Shown here: positions 19,838 to 29,088 of the stretch, in pieces | Layout: the number at the start of each line of letters is the position of its first letter | Position numbering within the stretch: the stretch's first letter is position 1 | NCBI GenBank assembly: GCA_027942475.1 | Contig: JAQFVP010000002.1 | Location: forward strand, 1 to 64,000 | DNA from: Simkania sp. | GTDB lineage: Bacteria > Chlamydiota > Chlamydiia > Chlamydiales > Simkaniaceae | Reading direction: 5' to 3' | DNA: 64,000 nucleotides | The notes under the pieces: model-generated | Databases searched by the model: none | Told to the model about the DNA's origin: nothing | The model's input: the letters and a program-made list of their open reading frames with translations, nothing else | Position numbers and translations under genes: made by a program

Positions 19838-21874
19838 TTAATAGAAAGCAAGTGATTGAACAGCAGAAATAATGTCCGATTTTTGGGGAAGGACTCGCTC
19901 TTCTAAAGACTTGCAATAAGGAACACAAACATCGAGCCCCCCCAAACGCTTGATAGGGGCATCGAGAAACTCAAACCCTTTTTCTCCGATTTGAGCCGCT
20001 ATTTCTGCGCCAAAACCACATGTGAGTGGGGCTTCGTGCACAATCAATACTTTGCCCGTTTTTTTCACCGAACTGAGCACCGTCTCCCGATCAAAAGGGA
20101 TCAGTGTGCGGAGGTCGATAATTTCGGCATCCACATTTTCGAGTTGCATCGCACTGTCATGGCAAAGCGCAACCATCGCTCCATAACAGATAATTGTTAC
20201 ATCTGATCCGGGGCGCACGATCTTTGCTTTGCCCATTTGCAAAAGCTCTTCTTTGGACGGTTCCGGTCTTGCACAAAACACCCTTTGACGATACAGACCT
20301 TTGTGCTCGAGAAAAATAACCGGATTGGGATCTCGGATCGCACTTTTTAACAACATTTTAGCGTCAGCCGCATTGCTCGGCATCACCACTTTAAGACCTG
20401 GGCAATGGGATAAAAACGCCTCAATGCTCTGGGAGTGATAAGGTCCCCCTTGAATATACCCTCCCACGGGGGTACGGATTACGACTGGACAATTCCACTC
20501 CCCATTAGAGCGGTAGTGAAAGCTAGAAAGCTCATTAAACAATTGATTGATGCCCGTCCAGATATAATCACAAAACTGAATCTCGACAACCGGTTTAAAA
20601 TGGCTGTGAATAGAAATGCCAATGGCAGATCCAATAATGGTTGATTCCGCAAGAGGGGAATTGAAGCACCGATCCCGACCATGTTTTTTCGTCAGATCTC
20701 GCGTAATACCAAAAACGCCCCCCTTACCATCTGCAACATCTTGCCCAAACACCAAAACGCCCGGATCCCTTTCCATTTCCTCATCCAGGGCGTGGTTGAG
20801 GGCATCCACGATCACGACCGGTTCACCCCGCTTGATCTGATGTGCCGGGGGCTCAAGAGCAAACGGCTTGTAGAGGTGGCTAAGAATCTGATCCGGATTC
20901 TGGAATGGGATTTGATCCGCCGCTTTCGCGGCCCTTTCTACCTCCTCTTTGACCTTGGTATGCATTGATTCTATCTCATCTGCGTGCATCACTCCCTTTT
21001 CAATCAACCAATTTTCAAAACGGGGAAGCGGATCGAGGTTTTTATCCTGCTCGAGCGATTCATCAGTCCTATATTTCTTGGGATCATCACTACTGCTGTG
21101 TCCTCCCAAACGGGGCACCTTGGCAACTACGAGAGATGGCCCTAAACCCATTCGCCCTTTTGCCACAGAAACATGCAAAGCATTTAAGACCTGTTCAAAG
21201 TCACATCCATCAATCTCGTGCACACTTAAACCGGGGTACCCCTTAGCGATGGGGGCAATCGATCCCCCCGCTGTTTGCTCTTCTACGGGGACCGAAATAG
21301 CCCATCCGTTATCTTGGATCACAAAAATCACGCTCAGATTATTTAGACAGCTAAAATTTAACGCTTCGTGAAAATCCCCTTGCGAAGTGGCCCCATCTCC
21401 TGCCGACACGTAGACGACTTCATTTTTTTTAGCAAGACGGGATGCCTTGGCGATCCCAACGGCATGCAAAAATTGGGAACCCACTACACTTGATTGACAG
21501 GGAATGCGCAATGTTTTGTGAGAAAAATGCTCAGGCATCATACGCCCTCCCGAGTGGTGCTGTACCTCTCGGGCTAAAAAAGACCCAAAAAGCTCTTTTA
21601 ATGTGCACCCAAGACCTAGACTAAATGCACGATCTCGGTAATAGGGTAACCCCCAGTCTTTCCCAGGTTCTAGACAAAGAGCGCTGACAGCGCCGATCAT
21701 CTCATGCCCATTGACGCACAGATGAAACGTAGCTCCCTTATTTTGACGCACGAGTTTTTGCATCTTATCATCGGTATAGCGACAGCGAAGCATAACCTGC
21801 AGTGCGCGAAGATAGATTGTCCTTTTTGGTCTTTGGACAGGGAGCGTAAGAGCCCCTTTTCGCACAATGCTCAC
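19838..21874 (-). CDS. pdhA/B: 2-oxo acid dehydrogenase E1, alpha and beta subunits fused
   Basis: E1-alpha TPP motif (VYVSAGDGATSQGDFHEALNFSCLNNLSVIFVIQDN) followed by E1-beta (DALNHALDEEMERDPGVLVFGQDVADGKGGVFG). Confidence 0.92.
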   Translation of the reverse strand: MSIVRKGALTLPVQRPKRTIYLRALQVMLRCRYTDDKMQKLVRQNKGATFHLCVNGHEMIGAVSALCLEPGKDWGLPYYRDRAFSLGLGCTLKELFGSFLAREVQHHSGGRMMPEHFSHKTLRIPCQSSVVGSQFLHAVGIAKASRLAKKNEVVYVSAGDGATSQGDFHEALNFSCLNNLSVIFVIQDNGWAISVPVEEQTAGGSIAPIAKGYPGLSVHEIDGCDFEQVLNALHVSVAKGRMGLGPSLVVAKVPRLGGHSSSDDPKKYRTDESLEQDKNLDPLPRFENWLIEKGVMHADEIESMHTKVKEEVERAAKAADQIPFQNPDQILSHLYKPFALEPPAHQIKRGEPVVIVDALNHALDEEMERDPGVLVFGQDVADGKGGVFGITRDLTKKHGRDRCFNSPLAESTIIGSAIGISIHSHFKPVVEIQFCDYIWTGINQLFNELSSFHYRSNGEWNCPVVIRTPVGGYIQGGPYHSQSIEAFLSHCPGLKVVMPSNAADAKMLLKSAIRDPNPVIFLEHKGLYRQRVFCARPEPSKEELLQMGKAKIVRPGSDVTIICYGAMVALCHDSAMQLENVDAEIIDLRTLIPFDRETVLSSVKKTGKVLIVHEAPLTCGFGAEIAAQIGEKGFEFLDAPIKRLGGLDVCVPYCKSLEERVLPQKSDIISAVQSLAFY

Positions 21875-22977
21875 TTTTTCTTCCTACCCTTGATCTGGGT
21901 GACTTGCTTGATACCTGCCGCTCGTTTTTTCTTGATGATCTCCTGGATTTCTCCCTTCTTTTTAGGTCCATGTGCCTGCTTTTTTGGCAACAAACTCTTG
22001 ACGACTCCGGTCACCTTCTCTTCTTTTGAAGCAGCTTTCTGCGTGCTGATGGCTTCAAACAGTTTTCCCTCTTTTGACAGGTCGAATTTAGAAGCAGAGC
22101 GGAGGCGATCAGAGAGGTAGCGAAGAGACTCGAGGCGTTGAGAAAGAACTTCTAGGCGGGAATCGATCTTAACCCGAGAGCTCCCCCGCAAACTCGCAAT
22201 AAATTGCGCTTCGGTATCAAATTTCGCTGAAAACGTGACCGACGTGCTCGTGAAATCTGGGATATACAGAAAAGGGTGGACTTCGGGTGATGCAGTTTCA
22301 TAAATATCGAGCGTATAATGGGGTTCCACATCCACTTTCGCCGCTTGTTTAGGGGGGCGCCCCCGCTTGGGCCTTGGATTTAATGCCTCATTTGAATAAT
22401 AGGTCTTTGCTTTCGCTGCAATTGTATCGCGCATTGCTTCCACATCCCGAGGTACTTTTGCCTGGAAAAGGTGTTGTTTGACTTTTTCTAAGGCTTGCTT
22501 TGACAGATCTAAGTCTTCTTCAAACACGAAGGAAAACCCTTCATTTCTCAGCCACTCGATCACCCGGATACGGGACCTCTCGTGGTAGTATTGCTGCCAT
22601 TTTTCCAGATCTGTCAAACTGTCGTAAATAAACTCGAGGAAATTTTCGCGAGCTTCTTTTGATTGAATGATATCAAAAAGTTTTTCTTTAGTGTCGATAT
22701 CATAAATTTTTTCGTTGACAAACCCCTCCATGAATTTTTTTGTTTCATAAAAAGTCATTTTGGGAACTAAACAGTAACGCTCACGATTTCTCTTGATCTC
22801 CTCTTCGAGTTGATCAATTCGTTCGAGCCCCTTATCCAAATCAGCGAAAATAATAAAACCTTCAAGTCGATCTAGATAAAAATCTCTTTCATCATCAGAT
22901 TTGGCAAAAGCATCCATAAGACGATGAAACCGGAGAATCAGTGGATTCTGTGCTTTCAATTGTTTTTTGTTGGGCAT
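21871..22977 (-). CDS. UPF0158-like conserved protein with AT-hook-like basic motif
   Basis: WQQYYHERSRIRVIEWLRNEGFSF; NPRPKRGRPPKQAAK; lysine-rich tail. Confidence 0.55.
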   Translation of the reverse strand: MPNKKQLKAQNPLILRFHRLMDAFAKSDDERDFYLDRLEGFIIFADLDKGLERIDQLEEEIKRNRERYCLVPKMTFYETKKFMEGFVNEKIYDIDTKEKLFDIIQSKEARENFLEFIYDSLTDLEKWQQYYHERSRIRVIEWLRNEGFSFVFEEDLDLSKQALEKVKQHLFQAKVPRDVEAMRDTIAAKAKTYYSNEALNPRPKRGRPPKQAAKVDVEPHYTLDIYETASPEVHPFLYIPDFTSTSVTFSAKFDTEAQFIASLRGSSRVKIDSRLEVLSQRLESLRYLSDRLRSASKFDLSKEGKLFEAISTQKAASKEEKVTGVVKSLLPKKQAHGPKKKGEIQEIIKKKRAAGIKQVTQIKGRKKK

Positions 22978-23095
22978 AAGTCCAACCTCTCGTTGAGGTT
23001 ACGCTTAGGAGCTTTATTCTAACAGTAAAAATCGTTCCTTTCAAGGAAAACCCCCCCTCTGTTAGTATAACCTCATTTTTACTAAGGGAAAGTTG

Positions 23096-24373
23096 ATGCT
23101 CGATATAAAACTAATTCGAAAAGATCCCAAGCAAATAGAGGCGCGTCTACAAACAAAGGACCAAACAGTGGCTCTTACGCCCCTATTACAAATGGATCAA
23201 AAGGTCTGCGCGCTCAAAAATGAAGCAGAAAAGCTGAAAAATACAAAAAATCAATATGCCAAAGAGGTGGGAAAAAGAAAGCAAAACAAGGAGGATACGG
23301 AAACGCTCATGCGCGAAGCCACCTGCCTTGGCCAGAAAATTCAAAAATTAGATAGACAAAGAACGCATCTAGAAAAAAATCTACATGAAGAGCTCGCCCG
23401 CCTCCCCAATCTCCCCATGGAAGGGATAAAATCATCCTTGGATCCAAAAGAAAATGTGTGTCTCAAACAGGTGGGGGCAAAGCCCTCTTTTTCTTTTACC
23501 CCAAAAAACCATCTTGAATTAAACCAAACGCTTGGGCTCTTTGATTTTGAGAGGGGGGCAAAAATTGGGGGAGCCAACTGGCCTTGCTACCGCGGTTTGG
23601 GCGCACGCCTCGAGTGGGCACTGATTCAATGTATGATTGATATCCATGTAAAAAACGGATTTGAAATGTGGATTCTCCCCCTCGCTTGCCGCCAAGACAT
23701 TATGTATGGTTCAGCGCATCTACCCAAATTTGAAGATCAACTCTACAAAATCAAGCAAGAGGAACACGACCTTTACTTGATCCCCACATCGGAAGCGGTT
23801 TTAAACGGCCTTCACTACGATGAGATTCTCGATAAAAAGTGTTTGCCGCGTAAATACACCGCGTTCACCCCCTGTTTTCGCCGTGAATCGGGAGCAGCGG
23901 GCTCCCAAGAAAGGGGGCTTATTCGCACACACCAATTCAACAAAGTGGAGCTTTTTTGTGTCACTTACCCCCAAGACAGCCCCCGATTGTACGAAGAAAT
24001 GCTGCAGAGTGCACAAACCGTTTTACAAAAGCTCAACATACACTACCGCATAATGCTGCTTGTCACGGGAGATATGTCATTTGCCGCTGCAAAGACAATC
24101 GATCTCGAAGTTTGGCTTCCCGGTCAAAACCGGTATTATGAAGTCTCCTCTGTGTCTCATTGCACCGATTTCCAGGCTCGTCGCTCAAAGATCCGCTATA
24201 AAGAGGGCGCAGAAAAACCCCGTCTTTGCCACACTCTGAACGGATCTGGACTTGCGACCTCCCGTTTGATGGTAGCTTTGCTTGAAAATAATCAAAAAGA
24301 GGATGGTTCGATTGCGATCCCAAGTGCACTTCAAAGCTACTTGGGGGGCATGGAAGCAATTATGCCCCAATAG
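23096..24373 (+). CDS. serS: Seryl-tRNA synthetase
   Basis: MLDIKLIRKDPKQIEARLQ; YLIPTSEAVL; TPCFRRESGAAG; LNGSGLATSRLMVALLEN. Confidence 0.96.
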   Translation: MLDIKLIRKDPKQIEARLQTKDQTVALTPLLQMDQKVCALKNEAEKLKNTKNQYAKEVGKRKQNKEDTETLMREATCLGQKIQKLDRQRTHLEKNLHEELARLPNLPMEGIKSSLDPKENVCLKQVGAKPSFSFTPKNHLELNQTLGLFDFERGAKIGGANWPCYRGLGARLEWALIQCMIDIHVKNGFEMWILPLACRQDIMYGSAHLPKFEDQLYKIKQEEHDLYLIPTSEAVLNGLHYDEILDKKCLPRKYTAFTPCFRRESGAAGSQERGLIRTHQFNKVELFCVTYPQDSPRLYEEMLQSAQTVLQKLNIHYRIMLLVTGDMSFAAAKTIDLEVWLPGQNRYYEVSSVSHCTDFQARRSKIRYKEGAEKPRLCHTLNGSGLATSRLMVALLENNQKEDGSIAIPSALQSYLGGMEAIMPQ

Positions 24374-24396
24374 ATATGTGCAAATGGGGCGCTAAA

Positions 24397-26184
24397 TTAC
24401 ACAGAAGGCAAAAAAATGCACTTTTGCTGAATAGGCCGCATGCCTTGATCTCGATCGATGGAGTCGAGATAAAGAAGAGCAGTCGCTTCCACTTGTTTTG
24501 CTTGAGATATGTGAAAAGAGTACTCGATCTGTCTTTCGCTGCTCGGAGGAATCTCATCCAATTCAAATTTCTTTTTTATTGTTCTCTTTGCTGCGCAAAA
24601 GCCCTCCGCTTGTTGCATCTTTTCTTTCGGCTGATTTGCATCCCTTTGTTTGATCTCAAACATAACGCACACCCGCCGTTTTGTCGGGCTATTTTTTCCT
24701 ATTCCCATATGCGAAAGATTTTTAATTGTTATGCTCAATCTGATGGGCAAGTCATTTTCTCTATCTCGAGAGCCGATGACTTTTGAAAAAGAAAAGAGCT
24801 GCACCGGATATGCTAGGGTAATTTCTTGGTCAATTATCCGAGAAAACATTTTGTTTACCCGAAGGACTAGACCCTGGCATTTGAGAGAAACAATTTGGTG
24901 CAAGGGCTCTTCGCCCACAGGGCGCTCTTTGATTTTGAAGGAAAAGGGCTGAGGAAATCGATAAGATACGCCGGCCTTCAATTCCCGAGATAAAACGAGA
25001 GAAGAGCGATTTGGCTCAAACCAATCTGCGGACTGCAAAGAAAACTCAATGCCCTGCGTTGGAGTGGGCATTCCCCCTACATTGGTCACTGTGGCCGCAA
25101 GACAAACCTCTTGTCCGGGCTCATAAAAGCTTAAGAAACGGTCCTCGGCAGCGCTTACTACCTTTGATAGGTTTATGAGAACGTCATAAAGGCGCGTATA
25201 AGGAGCGCCATCTACAATCATAGAAAAAGAGCCCCGTTCCCCCGCTGCTCCCAAACGCCCAGTGCGACCATTATTTCCTTTTTCCCCCTGACTCCCGTGC
25301 AGTCCTTTGCTACGAGTAATGGGTAAAAAGGTCGTTGTTGTGCGCGTTATATGTTCCGTCCGCCCAGGGCACTTGTCCGTATACATATGCGAAACAGTGT
25401 GACACTCTGATTCATACGAACCTCTACCCCCTTTTCCCCCAGAGCCTCCCTCGCCTCCCTCGCCCCCTTCACCTGGGCGCCCTCCAGCTCCACCCGCAAC
25501 ATCTAAATGATCCAAGAGCATCAGTACATCGGTATCTCGGGAGCTAAGAAAGAGTTTGATATTTCCCCCATTTCCTCCATTTCCCCCGTCCCCTCCATCT
25601 GATCCGTTGATCCCCCTTTCCCCTTTTTCTCCATCTTTTGCCGAAGAATATAGGCGCGCATCTCTTCCATCTCTCCCGCTCTTTCCCTTTCGCCCGTTTA
25701 CCCCAATCCCTCCACTTCCTCCACTGCCCCCAACGGCGCGTAAAACAATCGAAGCAAAAGGGTCTCCCAATTCAAGCAAAGCAGCTCCATCTTCCCATCT
25801 AGCTTCAATCTTTTTTTGATTTACTTTCAGATATAGATGGATATTTTTCGCATTGCCTCCCCGAGTGCCATCTATTGCCCGGAATTTGGCTTGAGCAAAA
25901 GAAGTCACACCCTTTCGCCCATCTGCTCCTGAAACGCCCGATGTATCGATGCGTAACAAAGAGAGGGTGGCGGTATTTTGAAAAACAAAGTTGTCGTGTG
26001 AAGCGCCCAAGTTAAGACGCTGCAAAAGATGGTGCGCCTCTGCGTCCACGGTTGAGGAGGTCTCAAGCAAAGCGTTAGGCCCCGCAGGCCCCGATTGTAG
26101 GGCCATCAAAAGGCATTTTGCCTCTTCATCAATATGAGAAGAGTGCGAACTAATTCCTTGTTTACTGAGTGGTGAAATAGACAT
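24397..26184 (-). CDS. Large protein with interrupted collagen-like Gly-X-Y segments
   Basis: GGSGGSGGIGVNGRKGKSGRDGRDA; GEKGERGINGSDGGDGGNGGNGGN; GEGGEGGEGGSGGKGGRG; GLHGSQGEKGNNGRTGRLGAAGERG. Confidence 0.8.
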   Translation of the reverse strand: MSISPLSKQGISSHSSHIDEEAKCLLMALQSGPAGPNALLETSSTVDAEAHHLLQRLNLGASHDNFVFQNTATLSLLRIDTSGVSGADGRKGVTSFAQAKFRAIDGTRGGNAKNIHLYLKVNQKKIEARWEDGAALLELGDPFASIVLRAVGGSGGSGGIGVNGRKGKSGRDGRDARLYSSAKDGEKGERGINGSDGGDGGNGGNGGNIKLFLSSRDTDVLMLLDHLDVAGGAGGRPGEGGEGGEGGSGGKGGRGSYESECHTVSHMYTDKCPGRTEHITRTTTTFLPITRSKGLHGSQGEKGNNGRTGRLGAAGERGSFSMIVDGAPYTRLYDVLINLSKVVSAAEDRFLSFYEPGQEVCLAATVTNVGGMPTPTQGIEFSLQSADWFEPNRSSLVLSRELKAGVSYRFPQPFSFKIKERPVGEEPLHQIVSLKCQGLVLRVNKMFSRIIDQEITLAYPVQLFSFSKVIGSRDRENDLPIRLSITIKNLSHMGIGKNSPTKRRVCVMFEIKQRDANQPKEKMQQAEGFCAAKRTIKKKFELDEIPPSSERQIEYSFHISQAKQVEATALLYLDSIDRDQGMRPIQQKCIFLPSV

Positions 26185-26521
26185 AAATTTCGCTCTTTAG
26201 TTAGTGCATTTTACATTTAATCTCGGTGTAGGAAGAAATAGGCGCTTAAACCCCGGGGCGTATAAAACCAGGAGATTAAGAAATCACAGAGAAGTTCGAT
26301 AGGCTTGCGCACAAGGACCTATCTCACACTATATTGCGCTAGGGCAATCCTCCCCTACTTGTAAAAAACTTTTCAAGGTATCCCATCTCTACAGATTATT
26401 TTGAAAGCCCTTTCTTTTTTTTCCCTACCAAAAAGGGATGATCAAAAACACCAGCCTCATTTAGGCTTATGCCCTTAAACCGAGGTAAGCAAGGGGCTGC
26501 CAGGGCAGGGGCGCGTTTTTT

Positions 26522-27544
26522 TTACTTGTGGCCCAGGTCCCCAGTTGCCCAGCACAAGAAAGGGGCCATTCCGCCGCACACAACAGAGACAAAGATGAGA
26601 CAAACCAGGCTGGGAATGCTTCGGATTTTTTTTACGACCCTCCCACAAAGATTGACCTCACGATATACAACGCCATCTTTCACACGGCAAATAAGTGTTT
26701 CGTCCAAGTCGTCGAAGGCACGCAGACACCTACCTTCCCAAAGCTTTTTATCTTTAAAGATCCCTTGTTCCCATCTGTCACCACTCGAGTTTGTGTCTTT
26801 CCCCTCTACCAAAACGCCATGATCATAAATATCTCCATTATAGCACGTTTCGTGCCGAGTGCCCCCTCGAAAGTTTTCCGAACCGATTATGCCATGTCGG
26901 TGCCCGGCGACCAGGTTTACGATGAATGTATTTGTTGGCCGCCCGTTTTCATCAAGCTTTTCCTCTTTTGACTTGCCAAATAATCTATTAAATTTCCAAT
27001 CCCCTGTTGTAACCCAGCGCTCACTGAATTCTTTGAAAACACCATGCCCGTGGGCCAACCCGTTTTTCCATTCCCCCTCATATTCATCTCCATTTGCATG
27101 GATAAGGAGCCCCTTCCCGTCGAACTCCCCCTCCTTCCATTGCCCTTCATATCTTAATCTATATGAGGCGGGGTAATATGTGAGCACTCCCCTTCCATGG
27201 GGCTCTCCACGGTGGGGCTCTTCTTCTTTAACCTCTCCTACGTACAGGCCATCTACAAGATCCAGCGTGACATTTTTTGTCGGAAAACTGGAAGGAAATT
27301 CCATTGTTTGCTGGTTTTGCGCAGCCAAAGTATGTGCAGCGATCTCTACAACGCGAGAAAGTAGTTGGGGTTCCACTCTCATTGCATTTGAAGCCGTTTC
27401 ATCTTCCTCTAGTACAGTGGTAAGTAATTGGGGTTCCACTCTCATTGCATTTGAAGCCGTTGCATCTTCCTCTACTATAATAGTGGTAAGGGGTTGCGAG
27501 TGATCAAAGGAAGTAGGAAAAGAAATGTTCATGTTAAACCTCAT
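26522..27544 (-). CDS. MORN-repeat protein with C-terminal hydrophobic segment
   Basis: MORN motifs YEGQWKEGEFDGKGLLIHANGDEYEGEWKNGLAHGHGVF; C-terminal LVCLIFVSVVCGGMAPFLCW. Confidence 0.85.
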   Translation of the reverse strand: MRFNMNISFPTSFDHSQPLTTIIVEEDATASNAMRVEPQLLTTVLEEDETASNAMRVEPQLLSRVVEIAAHTLAAQNQQTMEFPSSFPTKNVTLDLVDGLYVGEVKEEEPHRGEPHGRGVLTYYPASYRLRYEGQWKEGEFDGKGLLIHANGDEYEGEWKNGLAHGHGVFKEFSERWVTTGDWKFNRLFGKSKEEKLDENGRPTNTFIVNLVAGHRHGIIGSENFRGGTRHETCYNGDIYDHGVLVEGKDTNSSGDRWEQGIFKDKKLWEGRCLRAFDDLDETLICRVKDGVVYREVNLCGRVVKKIRSIPSLVCLIFVSVVCGGMAPFLCWATGDLGHK

Positions 27545-27731
27545 TTTTTTTATCCGGGGGGTTTTAGCAGCCCCACTCTTCTTAAATTAAAAAAAGGGTA
27601 TGCTCGATCGCTTTTTGGTTTTGCTTCGAGGCGTAAACCCTCACGCCTATTTTGGAAGTCGTACTAAATAACTTTTGCCAAGCAAGCTTTGCTAAAATTT
27701 TTCATATCTCGTAGGGGACACAGTTTAGGTA

Positions 27732-28703
27732 CTACAAAATAGAACAGGGAAAGCAGGTGTACATCGTTTCTAATTCAGGGACTTTTCGGTTTCCTAACCA
27801 CCTATCCCCTTCGATCACTGTGTATTGCGCATAATTAGTCGACATAGTTCCCGACCACAAAGCTCCGTCTCTCCAAAAACCGGTGAGCACCCTATCTTTT
27901 TCTCTGAGTGTGCCCTCTCCCCTCATAAATTTGCGAAAATTAATCAACCAACAGCCCGAGAGGTTCTCCTCTTGTTTAGAACTGCACTCCCCTTCATACA
28001 CATCTCCATTTTCCCATGTGATTGTTCCACGCCCCGCAACCATTGATTCTTCAAAATTCCCCTCATAAGTATCGCCAAATACATTGACAAGGCGGCCAGG
28101 GCCATGAAATTTGTCCTCTTGCCAATTCCCTTCGTATACCAAAAATTCTCCGTTTACGTATGTTTCCCGACCATATCCCTGTTTTTTCCCATAAGCAAAT
28201 TCCCCTTCATACCTCTTTTCATATCGGGTAGCTTCAAACGTAGTGGCGCGACCATGAAGTAGCCCCGATTGCCACTGCCCGTCATACGTGGATCCATTTC
28301 TCAATGTGAGAAGTCCAAGCCCATGAAATTGTCCATTTTCCCAATCACCTTCGTACCGTTTCCAGTTCTTCCGCTCTGGGTGACGCTTGTAAGTCGCAAC
28401 TCCTCTTCCATGCGGTTTACCCTCTTTCACTTCCCCTACATACCGCCCCTCCGGAAAGGTATCTGTAGCCGGAATAAATATAGTGCGGTTTGCCCTCTCT
28501 GTAGAATCTGTCCCAGACGGCTCTAGGTTTGCTTGACTGCCCAAGTAGGTCTGGATTTGGTCCGCACGCAGATAGATCATGCGAGATAAAACCTTTGGGT
28601 CTACCGAAAATTTAGTGTTATCGGAACTTCCATAACCTGCATTTCCATTGGATGTGCCCATTAAAGGGCTAAAAACATTTGTATTATTTATATTATTAGC
28701 CAT
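27732..28703 (-). CDS. MORN-repeat protein with C-terminal CaaX-like motif CSIL
   Basis: Roughly seven MORN units (YVGEVKEGKPHGRGVATY ... TYEGNFEESMVAGRGTITWENGDVYEG); ends MYTCFPCSIL*. Confidence 0.88.
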   Translation of the reverse strand: MANNINNTNVFSPLMGTSNGNAGYGSSDNTKFSVDPKVLSRMIYLRADQIQTYLGSQANLEPSGTDSTERANRTIFIPATDTFPEGRYVGEVKEGKPHGRGVATYKRHPERKNWKRYEGDWENGQFHGLGLLTLRNGSTYDGQWQSGLLHGRATTFEATRYEKRYEGEFAYGKKQGYGRETYVNGEFLVYEGNWQEDKFHGPGRLVNVFGDTYEGNFEESMVAGRGTITWENGDVYEGECSSKQEENLSGCWLINFRKFMRGEGTLREKDRVLTGFWRDGALWSGTMSTNYAQYTVIEGDRWLGNRKVPELETMYTCFPCSIL

Positions 28704-29088
28704 AGCCTTCGAAATTATGTGTTTAATAAAATTCAGTAATTAGAAGAAACAATATGAAACTCCCAAAATAAATTCAAGATAATTCTTCATTTTGATTTTC
28801 TTGAGAGAAAAAACTTGTGGAAAGGTTCCAACCAAAATCTAATGAGACACCCCTTTGTCCATTTATAGTGTGCTTTACGATCCTTTTTTGGATCCAAACT
28901 AGGCAGCTCTAAATATTTTTGACTACCCAAAGATACGGTTTTAGATTTTTTTTGTACGCAAAGGCAGGGTATAACATTTTTTATTTAAAAATCAAACGCA
29001 TAAATTTTTTGATTGGCAAAAAAATTTTATAAACGTTAAAGTGTTCAATAAAAAAATTTAAATAAAAACAAGATAAGGGAACCATTAC

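Noticed and set aside
19838-21874. E1 alpha-beta fusion as a novel architecture
   Set aside because: A fused 2-oxo acid dehydrogenase E1 is known in chlamydiae (CT340-like); not novel
25335-25819. Pro-rich plus-strand ORFs (PPFPPFPPSPPSDPLIPLSPF..)
   Set aside because: Reverse complement of Gly-rich collagen-like codons; expected artefact
27612-27650. aggcgtaaaccctcacgcct hairpin as another copy of the dispersed repeat
   Set aside because: Shares only a short inverted-repeat shape; the diagnostic core (cttgactttaag, gtttgggtgtcaatcc) is absent
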